A DNA stretch of 64,000 nucleotides, from NCBI RefSeq assembly GCF_000708205.1, contig NW_014575562.1:497616-561615 (forward strand), written 5' to 3'. The notes below the pieces were generated by a model. That model ran no database searches and was not told the DNA's origin. It worked only from the letters and a program-made list of their open reading frames with translations. Numbering within the stretch: the stretch's first letter is position 1; every line of letters starts with the position of its first letter. The position numbers and the translations under genes are program-made. This document shows, in pieces, positions 47,563-59,700 of the stretch. This DNA comes from Mixia osmundae IAM 14324 (Eukaryota; Basidiomycota; Mixiomycetes; Mixiales; Mixiaceae).

Positions 47563-50500
47563 ATGTCAGGCAGTGCCCCGCCTGCGCCAGCAGTGAGTTT
47601 CAGTCTCATATCTATCTAGAGCCACTAGTCTGACCCCGAACCGTCGACAGTGGCGGCACTTCGCTTTCTTCGACGCTACGCCCGTCAAGGACGCTCAAGA
47701 CCTTGCGCAGACCCCGGAAGCCTTTAGGGTACGCTCGAAATGTCAACGCGAAAGGAACGGTACTCAAGTCTTGGCTTCAGGACGCAGGAAGGATTGCAGC
47801 AGTTGCATCCGGACAGAGCACCGTCGTTCTCGCGGATCATCAGGGCTCACTGCACTGCCTGTCGCCCGACTTTGAGGAGCTACAGGCTTGGGTAGCCTAT
47901 GATGGCGGCAGAGCGCTCCTCGTCAAAGTCAGCGGCGTCAAGGGTATCATAGTCAGCTTGGGCGTACGTCTCTGAAGCTCGCAGACATGCTCAGGCTCAT
48001 GATAGCTTTGCAGGAGGATGCCAGTCAGACACTCGTCCTCAAGGTCTGGGACATCAGACATCTCGAAAAAACCTCTGGCAATCCTCGTCTGCTCGGTCAG
48101 GCTCGTGTACAGCAGGGACAGCGACCCCATCCTGTAGGCGCGCTTCCTGCACGCTCCTGAAGATCACTGACCATCTCGCAGGCGACCGTACTCAGCCTCA
48201 CGTCATCCCTTTCACACATTGCCGCTGGTTTTGCAGATGGATCCGTGCTCTTCTGGCGTAATGTTGATCAGGCCCTGTCCAGCCACGCTGCATCAGACAA
48301 TGCTGCGACCGTCACGCTCGCCAAACCCAAGGCAGTGCCGTCTTTCTCGTCTGAGCCCATCACAGGCCTCGAATTCTGGACATCGGCAGCGCAACAGCAA
48401 GCTCTATGGATCGTGACGACCAGCAAGGTCTGGTCGTATACGTTGACAGGCAAAGCGAGTGGCAATGCGCCTACGATCACAGATGAGCTGGGCGCACCTT
48501 TGCGATGTGTGGCGTCGATGCCCAACGGCGATATGGTACTGGCCCGCAGTGAGGCTCTGTACGTGTACGGAAGCGAAGGAAGAGGCGCATGCTTTGCGTA
48601 CGAAGGTCCCAAAACCCTGATAGCATCTCATGGCTCGTACATCGTCATTGTCTCACCTCCCCAATCGCCTAGTGCAGCTTCTGCATCACCCACAGTGCGT
48701 AGATACGTCAATAACCGAAACGGAAAGGTTCTAGCCGACGTCTCGAGGATAACACTCTTTGATCCGGAAAACAAGCTCGTTGCGTTCAGCGATACGATCG
48801 AGTCGACTATCACTCAGGTCGTCTCGGAATGGGGCGACATCTTTCTCGTCCTACTGGACGGTCGGCTGATACGGCTTGAAGAACGCTCAATGGATCACAA
48901 GCTCAACGCGCTGTACAGCAAGAACCTGTACCTGCTCGCACTCGGCATGGCAAAGTCAAAGAACGCAAGCATAGCGGAATCCTCGATCATACACAAGCGA
49001 TATGGCGACTACTTGTATTCAAAGGGCGATTTTGATGGAGCTATGCATCAGTTCATTCAAACAATTGGTCATTTGCAACCGAGCTATGTCATTCGCAAGG
49101 CAAGTTTCCTTGTCTCCCGTTTGCCGCCGTGCTGATACTCGTAATACAGTTCCTCGATGCGCAGCGCATATATACCCTTTCACTTTACTTGCAGGAGCTA
49201 CACGCCCAACAGCTCGCCGGTTCAGACGTCACTACGCTTCTAATCAATTGTTACACCAAACTGAAAGACGTCGAACGACTAGACGCGTTCCTCAAAGCCG
49301 ATGGACCTGGACACAGCAATACTGGAGAGCTACATTTCGATCTCGAAACAGCTATCCGCGTCTGTCGACAAGCCGGCTACCACGAACATGCACTCTACTT
49401 GGCGAAAAGATACCAAGAGCATGAGGAATACCTCCGAATACAGATCGAAGATCGTCACGATTGGACAGATGCTGTGCATTACATCCGTTCGCTTGGTGTG
49501 GCCGGTGCAGAGCCTGCGCTCAGGCAATACGGACCTGCTTTGCTTGCCAACGCGCCCACCGAGACGACTCGCATTCTTATCGATCTTTGCTGTGGCACAT
49601 TCGAGCAACCTAGTGAGGAGGCCCAGCAAGTGATGAGTCCTGTTGCTGCAAACGAAGCAGGACCCTCGTACATGTCTTACCTGTCACTCGGCGGCAAGCC
49701 AGCAAGCGTAGCCAAGTCGACAGATGCGCTAGATTCGCCCCGGTTGGCGCCCGAGCGTGCTCGAAAACCGGAACGAACGGCGACGAATCGGACAGTACGC
49801 GAATCCAGTCCGGTTCTTCCGAAATCAATCGATCTCCCGTCCCCTCGCCAGTTCTTTGCCTTCTTCATTGATCATCCCGAAGAGTTTGTGACTTTTCTGG
49901 AAGCCATTGCCGCGCAACGTTGGCAGCAAACTCTAGACGACGCGACGGACACCTCACGGGAGACAACGATGCTCGAGCGAGCAGAACAGCAAGCGATATG
50001 GAATACGCTGCTCGAGCTCTACCTGACCCTGAAGGGTCTGAAGAGCGAGGGCACGCCGAGCAAGGCTGCTCGATCTCAGGCGCGCGAGTACGAAGACAGG
50101 GCGATGAAAGTGCTGCGATCTGTCGATATACCGTATACGATCAATCAAGCGCTGATTGTCTGTACAGTTCGACAGTTCGTACCTGGCCTCATGCTACTCT
50201 ACGAAAAGCTGGGCATGTTTGAAGATATCCTACGCTTCCATATCGACAGGGCGCGCTCGGCGCCTTCTTCCTCTAGCCTAGCTACCGACTCTGCACGTCA
50301 CGTCGTGCAAGCCTTAGACAAGTATGGCGAAGGACGACCAGAGCTGTATCCGATAGTCTTGCGATTCCTCGTCTCGGACGCTCAGATCTTGACGCGGCAC
50401 CAGCAAGATCTCGCTCGGTTGCTGACTTACATCGAGGAAAACAAGATTATGGCGCCTATCTCGGTCATCGACTGCCTGTCTCAGACTGAGCATGCGAGTA

Positions 50501-51002
50501 TCGGCGCAGTCAAAGAATATCTGCGCAAGCATATGCTCGAGGAGCGAGCGGAAATCGAAGCAGATAAGGCCCTCATTGCTTCATATCGGACAGAGACGGC
50601 AAAGAAGCTCAAGGATCTCGAAGAGCTTTCCGACCTCAATGCGCCGCGCATCTTCCAGGTGACCCGATGCTCAGCGTGTGGTAGTCAGCTCGAGCTACCG
50701 AGCGTGCACTATATGTGTCGCCACTCTTACCACCAGAGGTGCGCACTGCAAAGGTCTCTTTAGGATTGACTGACATTGTCGAGTGCAGGTGCTTACCGGA
50801 TAACGAGACGTCGTGTCCGAATTGCGCTCGACAGCACGGCCTGTTGCAAGATATCCAGCGCAGCAATGAACGCTACCCCGAGCTCTTTCTCAGTGAAATC
50901 GAAGAGAGCGAGGATGGCTTTGCGACGATCAGCCAGGCCTTTTCGAAGGGCATCATGGATCTCCCCAAGATCAGCAAGGAGATGACGCCACCGATGCAGT
51001 AG
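47563..51002 (+). CDS. VPS11: Vacuolar sorting protein Vps11 (HOPS/CORVET core)
   Basis: Seven exons (47563-47592, 47651-47728, 47781-47963, 48014-48133, 48182-49099, 49150-50738, 50789-51002) give 1043 residues. The start is followed by WRHFAFFD and a WD-type beta-propeller (LVLKVWDIRHL, then IAAGFADGSVLFWRN). A clathrin-repeat solenoid follows (YVIRKFLDAQRIYTLSLYLQ, TTLLINCYTKLKDVERLDAF). The protein ends in a RING-H2 finger (RCSACGSQLELP, HYMCRHSYHQRC, CPNC). Vps11 scaffolds HOPS and CORVET tethers on endosomes and vacuoles. Intron 5 (49100-49149) starts GCAAGT; a GT donor would break the invariant VIRKFLDAQRI segment. Confidence 0.95.
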
Positions 51003-51051
51003 CACCACACGCGCGCATGCAACATCGTATGACATTGCAATCTGGGGTTCA

Positions 51052-51664
51052 TCACAGTATTGCGCGCTTGGAAGCGAGAAAGGCTTTGACATGCGCCGTG
51101 AGCGGCAGGGGCGACTTGATCTCTATCCTGGAGAAGTGCTGGACCACTCTTGATTCGAACTTGATGTCCTCTTGAGCAAAGTGATTGACGAGATCCAGCT
51201 GTAGCGCTGTCAAGTCTCCCTCGATCTTGCGTATGACCGTCATGCGTGCGCCATTCTCTGCAAATTTTGGCTCAGCAGTAGAGACTCGGTCAAGCAGACA
51301 TGCGCTCACTTGAGTCACCGTAGACGGGCAGATTGCCGGATGGACCGACTTGAGGGACAGCATAGGGACTCGCACGCCCTTTGCTCTTTTCCGCTTCGAG
51401 TCTGGCTTGCAAAGCCGCCAACCTTGCTTCTACTACTGCTGCATCTTGTCTCTCGACGAGCTGACGGGCTTGTACGTTTGGGTCGCCGTGCGGGTACTTC
51501 TTCAAGAGTTGTAGTCGATTCTGACGGGGCAGTGTCTTGAGTAGCCCGTTACGATAGCGAATGTCATCGCTCGTGAGCCAGCCTTGTTGCGTCATCGATT
51601 TGGCAGTCTGCCTTGCGCTCGAGCTGAACCTGCGTACGCTCATACATAAACAGGCTTGCATCAT
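51052..51664 (-). CDS. IMG2: Mitochondrial large ribosomal subunit protein mL49 (Img2)
   Basis: Two exons (51664-51310, 51257-51052) give 186 residues. The start MMQACLCMSVRRFSSSAR is a basic, Ser-rich mitochondrial presequence. After a helical, Gln/Glu-rich middle, the mL49 domain reads LPVYGDSKNGARMTVIRKIE, then EDIKFESRVVQHFSRIEIKS and TAHVKAFLASKRAIL. The IRKI-GD motif and the ending are typical of Img2/mL49 of the mitoribosome. The stop lies 49 bp from that of VPS11. Start codons of this gene and the small frame at 51756 are 91 bp apart. Confidence 0.88.
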
Positions 51665-51755
51665 TGCCGTTCTTCCGTTTTCGTCGTCGTCGCGACAACG
51701 AAGGGCAAGGCGATTGGCTCCTGACCGCAAGCAGCTGATCGGAACCCCTCGGTAG

Positions 51756-52003
51756 ATGCCTCAAGAGGATGATGGCTACGCAGAGGAAGCCGACGACGCA
51801 GTCCTCCTACGACCGGTAAGTCGAGCCCACCTCGGCTCGAGCAGCCAACTCTCTTTCAGCCCTCGGCGTTGGCTCAGTCGCGCGGATGCATCGAGGCCCA
51901 CTATCGACGTCGCTGCTTTCCCCTCTCTGGCCTCGAACAGTCTGATTCTCGTCCTCCTCAGCCTCATTCTCGATCAATGCTGACTGCCCGCGTAGCACGC
52001 TAG
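51756..52003 (+). CDS. Possible small protein gene of unknown function
   Basis: An ATG at 51756 opens 20 acidic codons (MPQEDDGYAEEADDAVLLRP). A consensus GTAAGT donor at 51816 and CTTTCAG acceptor at 51859 remove 44 nt in phase. The joined frame ends at 52003 with 67 residues and two Cys. No domain is recognised. It could be a real small gene sharing a promoter with IMG2, or an upstream exon or leader frame of the transporter gene that follows. Weak support. Confidence 0.3.
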
Positions 52004-52151
52004 CTCATCAAGGTCTGTGCATCGGCACAACATTCGACCGAGCGCAAAGGCACGCCAGGCGTTTCTCGACCTATACGACTGGCTGTCAGGCCCACTTGTA
52101 GGCTATCGTCGTCGTCGGCCCTACGAACCAGTATATCGCAGTGGCAGCACG

Positions 52152-53707
52152 ATGTCTGCCGAAGCCGTTCAGTCGCGTCACGTTGACTTGCCCCCGTCTC
52201 GACGTGATGGCGTGATGAAGCGAGTCTATCACAACCTGCCTCGCATACCAAAGTCTCAAGCTCGACTTGATGAACCGACTACCCCGGCATTGCTGCGTAA
52301 GCTCACGGGCATGCAATGGCTGTACTTCTTTGCCATCTTTATAGCCTGGATGTCAGATTCCGTCGACTTCTTCTCCGTCGCGCTCAACGTCACGCTCCTG
52401 CGCAACTTCTTCGCAACAAAACAACCAGACATCTCGATTGGTGACATTACGACCTCCATCACCCTCACTCTCTTATTCAGAACACTTGGCGCTATCATCT
52501 TTGGCATCGCTGCCGATAAGTACGGTCGCAAATGGCCCCTCGTTGTCGATTTGCTGCTCTGTGCTGCCTTTTCGCTCGCTACGGGCTTCGTCACCACCTT
52601 TGAGCAGTTTCTCGTCGTCCGATCGTGCTTCGGCATCGCCATGGGCGGCGTCAGCGGCATGACCATTGCCAGCCTCGAACGCTTACCCATTGAGACCCGT
52701 GGCCTCTTGGGCGGCGTGCTCCAGCAAGGCTATTCGACCGGGTTCTTGGTTGCCTCGATCTTCAAACTTGCATACGTAGACAGTCATACACATGGCTACT
52801 GGCAGGCTAGCTTCTGGTTCGCATGCGGCATCACCACTTTTGCGGCTGCCTTGCGGGCGGCAATACCCGAGCCTGCAAAGACCAAGCGCACATCGATTCC
52901 TGCACGATGTCAAGATTGCAGCAAGACGCCATTGGCGACGTTTTCTTTATGCCGTCGCTCTCATGGCTGGCTTCAATTTCTACTCGCACGGATCTCAGGT
53001 GGGTTTCCTGTGGACCAATATGAGGTATAACTCACTCGATCAGTCAGGACTTGTATCCGAGCTTCATCCAGCAGACAAAGGGTCTGAGCGCAAGCCTGGC
53101 GACGAAGTCCACCATCATTGGAAATCTGGGCGCCCTTGTCGGTTCGCTGGCTGGCGGCTTGTCTCAGCACCTCGGCCGTCGCCTTACCATCATCGTGTGC
53201 TGCATCTGGGCAGCATGCTTCATACCGCTCTGGATCCTGCCGAGCAGCTTCAGCGCGTTGGCTCTGGGCGCATTTTGCTTGCAGATTGGCATCCAAGGCG
53301 CCTTCTCCGTCGTACCCGCCTATCTGCTCGAGCTGTCGCCAGTTGCTGTTCGTGCGACATTTCCGGGTAAGTGCCCTGCTCGCGATCATAGACGAAGCTC
53401 AGATACGAAACGAGCAGGCGTGGCTTATCAGCTCGGTAATGCCATCTCCGCATCGAGTGCTCAAATCGAGGCCCGGGCAGGCGAAGGTCTCATGACGCCC
53501 GAAGGCCGGCCAGACTATGGCAAGGCACAGGCCATCCTCGTCGCCGTCGTCTCGATCTACCTTATCGTCCTCGTCTGCTTCGGCCGGGAGTATCCCGAAG
53601 GTGAGAGCAAGGAGGATGCCAACAAGGAAGAGAGCAACGAGGGAGAGAAAGCGATAGACGAGGAGAACGCAACAGGCAAGCCGGAAGTTCAGAACACGGA
53701 AGAGTAG
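52152..53707 (+). CDS. JEN1-like carboxylate/sugar major-facilitator transporter (frame break in middle)
   Basis: The ATG at 52152 is followed by a 12-helix MFS protein. Landmarks are FAIFIAWMSDSVDFFSVALN, GIAADKYGRKWPLVVDLLL, FGIAMGGVSG, then ALMAGFNFYSHGSQDLYPSF and LSQHLGRRLTIIVCC. The SHGSQDLYP and DKYGRKWP segments fit the Jen1 lactate/pyruvate proton symporter group. Introns lie at 52999-53047 and 53367-53417. Between about 52870 and 52900 the frame shifts by one base; homology continues on both sides (AALRAAIPEP, then AHRFLHDVKIAARRHW). There is no GT there to start an intron, so a real frameshift, a sequence error or a non-canonical intron must be considered. The tail is rich in Glu and Lys. 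Confidence 0.82.
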
Positions 53708-53723
53708 TGCTAGACCATATGCA

Positions 53724-55384
53724 TTACAGCCTGTCGTGAATGTGTGCGCTAGCCTTCCTTGCTGTCCGCTTGAGGGCCCAGTGCCCATCTTTGCATGATC
53801 GCTCGTCGCGTCAGACTTACCTGTTTTCTCGCTGTCAGCACAACAAATGTCGAACAGACGTGACAGACGTACTCTGAGACGCGTGGCAGGGTCACGCTGC
53901 ATAACAGATTCGTTGTGCCGCGGTACGATGAGGCCATCGTGTCGCCAGATTCGCTCTATTGTTGAGTCTTGCAGGAGGCCGCTCCAAGGACTGCCCAGGC
54001 CTGGTTGTATGTCACTCGGCGTATCTTTGCTCTGGATGATGATGGGTGGTTCTATACTGTAAGCTTCCAATGCGCCAGCGCGAATAAAGGTCGAAACGGC
54101 AGTATCGACAGGAAGCTGGTAGGCCAGCCAGGGGTCTGACATCTGTCGCAGAAGTCTGTCTCTGCCCGCGATGGAGACGGTCCAGCCATGCAAGCATCTG
54201 GGCGCATAGGACCGATATAGGTGAGGATGGAAATATGCGCCTCTTGAGGTTTCTGCTCCCCAACAGTGACCGAGGAAGACCATCTCCCAAGGTTCGCTGC
54301 CCTCGCGGGGCTTTTCCTCGGTCGGCAAGAAGGTCTTGATCGTGTTCCACATATTCTCGATATCCCATTCGAAATCGACGTCGTCTTCCAGCACGAGCGC
54401 GGTCGTATCGCCATTCTCTTTCATCTTGTGCAAGGCGCGCGTTTGCGAGTGCCAGGTGGCGATGACGGCGTCGTTGACTTGTCGAGCTGCGTACGAGTCG
54501 AGGTAGTCCCATAGTGCGCTCGTGACATTGAGGTCAGGATCGTCTGGCTTGAGTGTCAGGTAGGGATCGGGGCGAGTATTGAGGTATTCGACCCAGTCCA
54601 TGCCCTCGTAATGATCCTTCTTGAGCGAGGGCCAGATGACTTTGTCTGTTCCTTCCCAGTCTGTCTCCTCACTAGGCTGTTCCAGCGCCGGGTTGATCTT
54701 CCAGGGTACGGAGGGGGCCAGCCAGACGCTGCCGACTGTCGAGCCGCCGAGCTCGGCTTCGTCCACCGAACGCGCTCGAGCAATGAGCCGTCGCTTCTCG
54801 CTCCTGACCTTGACGACGCGCTCTGCTATCCATTTGATAAGATCGGAATCTTTCGGTGCCGCGTCGATAAAGGTCAGCTCGATGCCGAGCGCATGCGCTA
54901 TCCTCTTCATTCGCGCGCGTCGGTCGGTCCGTGATGCAAGTGAGATGACATAAATACGGCTGAACCCGAGTGTTTTGGAGTGAGGCAAGGCCGGCCTGAT
55001 CTCTTTGAGCTTATTGCGATAGGCAAGTGAGATCTGGCTCGCATGATCGGCCGATATGTGTGAAGGTGCAATTTGGATGTCATCGACAAGCTCGCTTTCC
55101 TTGGCCGCTTCGCCTGTCAAGCCCATCCGGAGCCATCTCGCGGGGCCATTCGTGTACCGCATCGCGGTAGAGCCGATGTGCAGGCCCAGTCCTTTGAGCT
55201 TCGAGGTCGCTCTCCCTCCTGCCGCGACGATCCCTCTGTCCGAGTCCGATGCGTTCTGACTGACCAGCAGACATACGAATAGTGTCAATGGCAAGCCGAT
55301 AAGTATCAGCCATCGCGTGCGGCCTAACGACGGCATGGTTTGTGGCCAACTGGCGCGCGGTTTGCTTCCGATTTGGCTAGACAT
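53724..55384 (-). CDS. GT25-like type II membrane glycosyltransferase
   Basis: Two exons (55384-53821, 53788-53724) give 542 residues. A signal anchor lies at about residues 25-45 (WLILIGLPLTLFVCLLV). The catalytic region starts FSRIYVISLASRTDRRARM and has the DxD-type box LVLEDDVDFEWDIE; WEMVFLGHCWGAE and CLHGWTVSIAGRDRLL follow. This fits the LPS-type GT25 family, whose eukaryotic members add galactose or other sugars in the ER or Golgi. The last intron is only 32 nt. If it is kept, the frame stays open for some 130 further codons, antisense into the transporter gene. The spliced stop is 16 bp from the transporter stop. Confidence 0.85.
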
Positions 55385-55508
55385 TTGGCTCGTCGCGTCC
55401 TCCTCGTGTTCTTTTGCCGCTCAGCGCAAGTGTCCCACCTCGAGTCCACTCCGCACCCATCTACGCCATGACGGTACGCTGCCAGAGGAACGTCTGCCTC
55501 GAGCTAAG

Positions 55509-56665
55509 ATGTACGAACAGACGTGGACACGCCTCATTCGCTTCACGACTGCAGAATCAAGCGTGCCGGTCTACGGTCAGCCCGTGCCACCATCCGGGGT
55601 ATCCGAGCGAGATGACGACATCGGTCTGCGCTATCACGCATCCAAAGTGTCGGGCGCAGCTCCCGTACAAGCACATCTCATCGTTGGCGATCCATTCGGC
55701 AGCGAAAGCTGCATCGTAACAAAGTCATTGCTCTCTGTCCGCACTTTGCTCTCGCCGCTGCCTGCCGAGCTCGTCGGCGCACCTCGCTGCCTCGGGGCAA
55801 ATTACCAAGGTGAGCATGACGAAGTATTAAAATCATCACTGATGGAAGCGCTCAGGACCGGCCGCCAAGAAGGGATCTGTGCCCATCTTGTTCCTCAAGC
55901 CGGCGAGTAGTCTATCTCATCCAGAATCGACTATCGTTGTGCCTGCGCATGCCAGCGATGATCAGGCAGACTACGAAGCAGAACTTGTCATCGTCGTCGG
56001 TCGTACAGCCAAAGACGTCGAGCCCGCCAATGCGCTTGATTATGTTGCAGGCTATACGCTCTGTAACGACGTCAGCGCTCGCAAGCTCATGGCAGCCGCT
56101 TCGCAATGGGGTATGGGCAAGAGTCTGTAAGCAAAGCTTATCTCATACAAGCCAGACGCTGATGTACTGCGCAGTGATGGTCAGTCCGCCCTTCTGCGCC
56201 AAACCGAGACAGCCTAACGCCGATTCTAGGTTGGTTGCCTTTCGGGCCCGTCATCGTCTCTTCCAAGCTTGTAGAAGATCCTCAGAAGATAACCCTGAAG
56301 GCAGTACTGAATGGCAAAGAGTACCAAGTGAGTGCATCGCCGGCCCTGCGATCGATCTGACGTGCCTCAGAACGACACAACGGCGAAGCAACTCTGGACT
56401 GTTGCAGAGACCATCGTCGAGCTCTCAAAAGGCTCGACGCTCTCGCCAGGCACAATCATCGCAACAGGCACTCCGGCAGGACAAGGCTCAACGCAGAAGC
56501 CTCCGGTTTGGCTCCGTCATGGCGACGACATCCGCATTTCGGTAGGCGCTTCGTCCGTCGCTCAGTGGTAGGCTGATGTTGTTTTTGCAGGGCTCACATG
56601 GGCTTGGAACTCTCATCAACACAGTCGTCGAAGTAAAGAAGGGCGCTGTTCGCGCCAAGCTATGA
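55509..56665 (+). CDS. Fumarylacetoacetate-hydrolase-family protein
   Basis: Six exons (55509-55809, 55856-56126, 56175-56179, 56230-56327, 56371-56541, 56591-56665) give 306 residues. The fold is marked by PILFLKPASSLSHPE, YEAELVIVVGRTAKDVE (metal-binding Glu), GYTLCNDVSARK (metal-binding Asp), DGWLPFGPVIVSSKL, LNGKEYQ and IIATGTPAGQG. Eukaryotic relatives (FAHD type) are oxaloacetate decarboxylases or acylpyruvases; the true substrate cannot be read here. Exon 3 is only 5 nt (TGATG). Without it neither the frame nor the conserved KSLDGWLPFGP segment can be formed. It is divergent from the GT25 gene with 124 bp between start codons. Confidence 0.9.
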
Positions 56666-56724
56666 TCGTCCCTGTGCACTGCAAATCACAAAGTCTCATG
56701 TTGTGCAATGAAGCGTCATGACAT

Positions 56725-59700
56725 TCAGATCTTGCGCGAGTCGACCGGAAAGACAAGTGCCATATGAACCTTTCCACGACGCGTGTTCTTGTCCTGCAAA
56801 GCTTGTCAGTAGTATACCCCGTAAAGTCGGAGGGGGACACACCTTCTCGACGGTGATCTCAACTTTGACCTTGTCAAAGACACCAATGGTCACAGCCCCA
56901 GTGTTGGTCGGAACCGAGAGCTCGTAACGGTCCGGGTCATATTTAACTTCGCGCTTGAATGTCACCAAGCCTTCTAGGCCGAGCCTTTGTGTGATGTCAG
57001 CGCATGCGCCAGCAAGAGGTGAGAATCTCACTTTGAGACGAACACGGCCACCCCGTTCTTGAAGGCCCGGATGACGTACGCATCCTCCCGTATCTTGCCT
57101 GCACCCGCTTCGACGCTGGCCTCTTCCTTGCCTTGCAATGCAAGAGCAACGTAAAATTCAACGGAAGCTCTCCCCGCTTGTTGACCGCTGCGGTGACGCT
57201 TGTTGATATTGCTCATCAGTCCGTCGACGTGATCTCGCGAATGCATGGCCGAATGCAGCGGTGTCGATGATATGGCTGCAAAGAGCTGTCGATGTACAAG
57301 AATATCAGCGTATCGTCTTATCGGCGAGGTGAAATGGGTGTAGATCGGTGTGGCAAGACCGTAGTGCCCAAAGGCATTAGCTGCCACGCTACCAGAACAA
57401 AAGTACTCTGCACTGAGCATGCAACGCGTCGCCATGATTCGCACGAGGGTGTTGAAGTCCGGGTTGCTCGGATCGACACATTCGTCAAGCGAGCTTGCGA
57501 GTCGGCCTGAGCTTGAGACATCGAGCGTAACACCTTTGCGCTTTGTCAACACATCCGTCAAAACATCGAAGTTGTCGGACGGTGGGGGCAAATGACGACG
57601 CAAGACCGCAGTCTGCGGGAACTGCTGCTGTATCCTGGCCGCAACGCTGATATTGGCAAGAAGCATGAACTCTTCAACCAAGCTATTTGTCTCGTAAGAT
57701 TGCTTCTGCTCTACATCGACCGGACCTGTGCTTTCTGGGCTCTCCATATGGATTTTGACTTCTGGAGAAGCGAGATTCAGGGCACCGGCTGCCATGCGCT
57801 TGCCTCGAAGAGCAATCGCAAGTTTATTCAGCAAGCGGATATTTTGCGCAAGTTCGTCTGTCTGCGTTTGATCGTCTTTATGCTTTTGCGCGGCTTCGTA
57901 TGTGAATGCGGCTTTGGACGCAATGACAGACTTCGTGAAGCGAGTACTGACGATGTTGGCATTGCTGTCGAGCTCCCAGATGACTGAGAATGCCAGCCGC
58001 TCAACGTAAGGGCGCAATGAGCAGAGATTGGTGCCCAGCAAAGCGGGAAGCATGTCGATGCGTTTGTCGACCAGATAAACTGTTGTGCCACGCGAGGCTG
58101 CTTCTGCGTCCATTGGGTTGTCGGGATGGACAAAGTACGACACATCTGCGATATGCACGCCGGCTTCAACATTGCCATTGGGCAGCATGCGAGCATGCAA
58201 GGCGTCGTCGATGTCTTGACAGCCAGGCGGATCGATGCTGCAAATGTTAAGCTCGCGCAGATCTTCGCGTCCGCGCCATGCTGGGCCACCATCTTGCTTA
58301 GGCGGGACATGCCAGGTGTCACCCTCGGCAGGCAAGCATTTGAGCACTGAGCCGGAAAAGGGTCGATATGGCACATCCCACTCGAGCAGCAAGCTTTCAA
58401 TTTCTGCTTCCTTGTTCTCTACTGTGCCGAGTGCTCGGATGAAATGACCTTCCGGACTGCGTGAACTGACCTCCCACGAATCGATCGAGACAAGAAACTT
58501 TTGACCGACGAGTGCAGAGATCTGACGCGTCCGAATGCGAATCCGTGGTATTTTGCGATCGGTAGGCACAGCGAAGACGCTCTGTGTGCCAAGCGATTCG
58601 AGCGCAGCGGGGGCGAGAGTCGACGTATCTAGATGACAGACGTACGATCGCCAAGCTCGACGTAATATACCGACGACTCGGCCTGTCGGCTGCGCCTGGC
58701 CCTGATCTGACACCGCAGTTTCCTTTTGCTCCTTTGCGTCTGTGCTATCTGGCTCTTCAGTCGTCTCTTCTGGGTCATCGTCCTTTGCGACCGCATCACG
58801 ATCGACGACTTGATCGGCTGCACGCTTCCATTGGGTAGATGGCAAGAGTTGAACGACGACCAAATCACCGGCAGTACTCCTGTTCATTGCTTCCCGCCCC
58901 ACGAGCAATATTGGCTTCTGCAGACCTCCGCCCATCACCGAGCCCTCGAGATAATTGTATGGATTTGGATTGAAGTGGCCCTGCAGATACCGGCCGCTCG
59001 CCACACCGGACTGCAATTCGCCAAGAGGAAGATACTAGAACACGTATTAGTCATGAGAGGTGATATTTCTCCCGGCTGACCTCTGAGAAGAAGCTGGTGG
59101 GCTTCGTGGAGCTTATGAGATCTTCAGGATCGCTGACGTGACCGACGCGCGCTACCAGATCGACGAGGTAAGTCGAGGCTTCCGTTGGCATTGCGTCGAC
59201 GTATGTTTTTGTAGAGTACACCGTAATTCCTTCGGCTTGTGCTTTGCCTCGGTTGCCGGCATCATCGCTGACAAGTACTATGTCGGGCGTACTTTTGCCT
59301 TTGCGGCTCTGCTTAGCGAGATGTCTCGAGTACCATCGGACTGCTTGGCGTATCGCACGATCATTCCTATCATTGATCGTTTCGCCATCCACCTTTTGCG
59401 CATACGTGTCACTGTCGTGATGTAAGCACTCGCCATCAGTCAGAACGTAGCAAGTCTGCCTACTTTCTCGCTTCGTTCCAAAAGGTATAGACTCGTCGAT
59501 CTTCATCCGCAATGAGTGCACGCAGTCGATTATACAGCGGCAGAGAGCGATGTCGCGTCTCGTCGATGACGGTCTGTAGCAGTATGATATCTTGTCCAAA
59601 GTGTGACGACTCTAACAAATCCATCTGTCCCAGGTGTTAGTGCACATCAGAAAGAACCACGGCAAGCGTGCCTGATGTAAGGCAATATTGGTATCAATGA

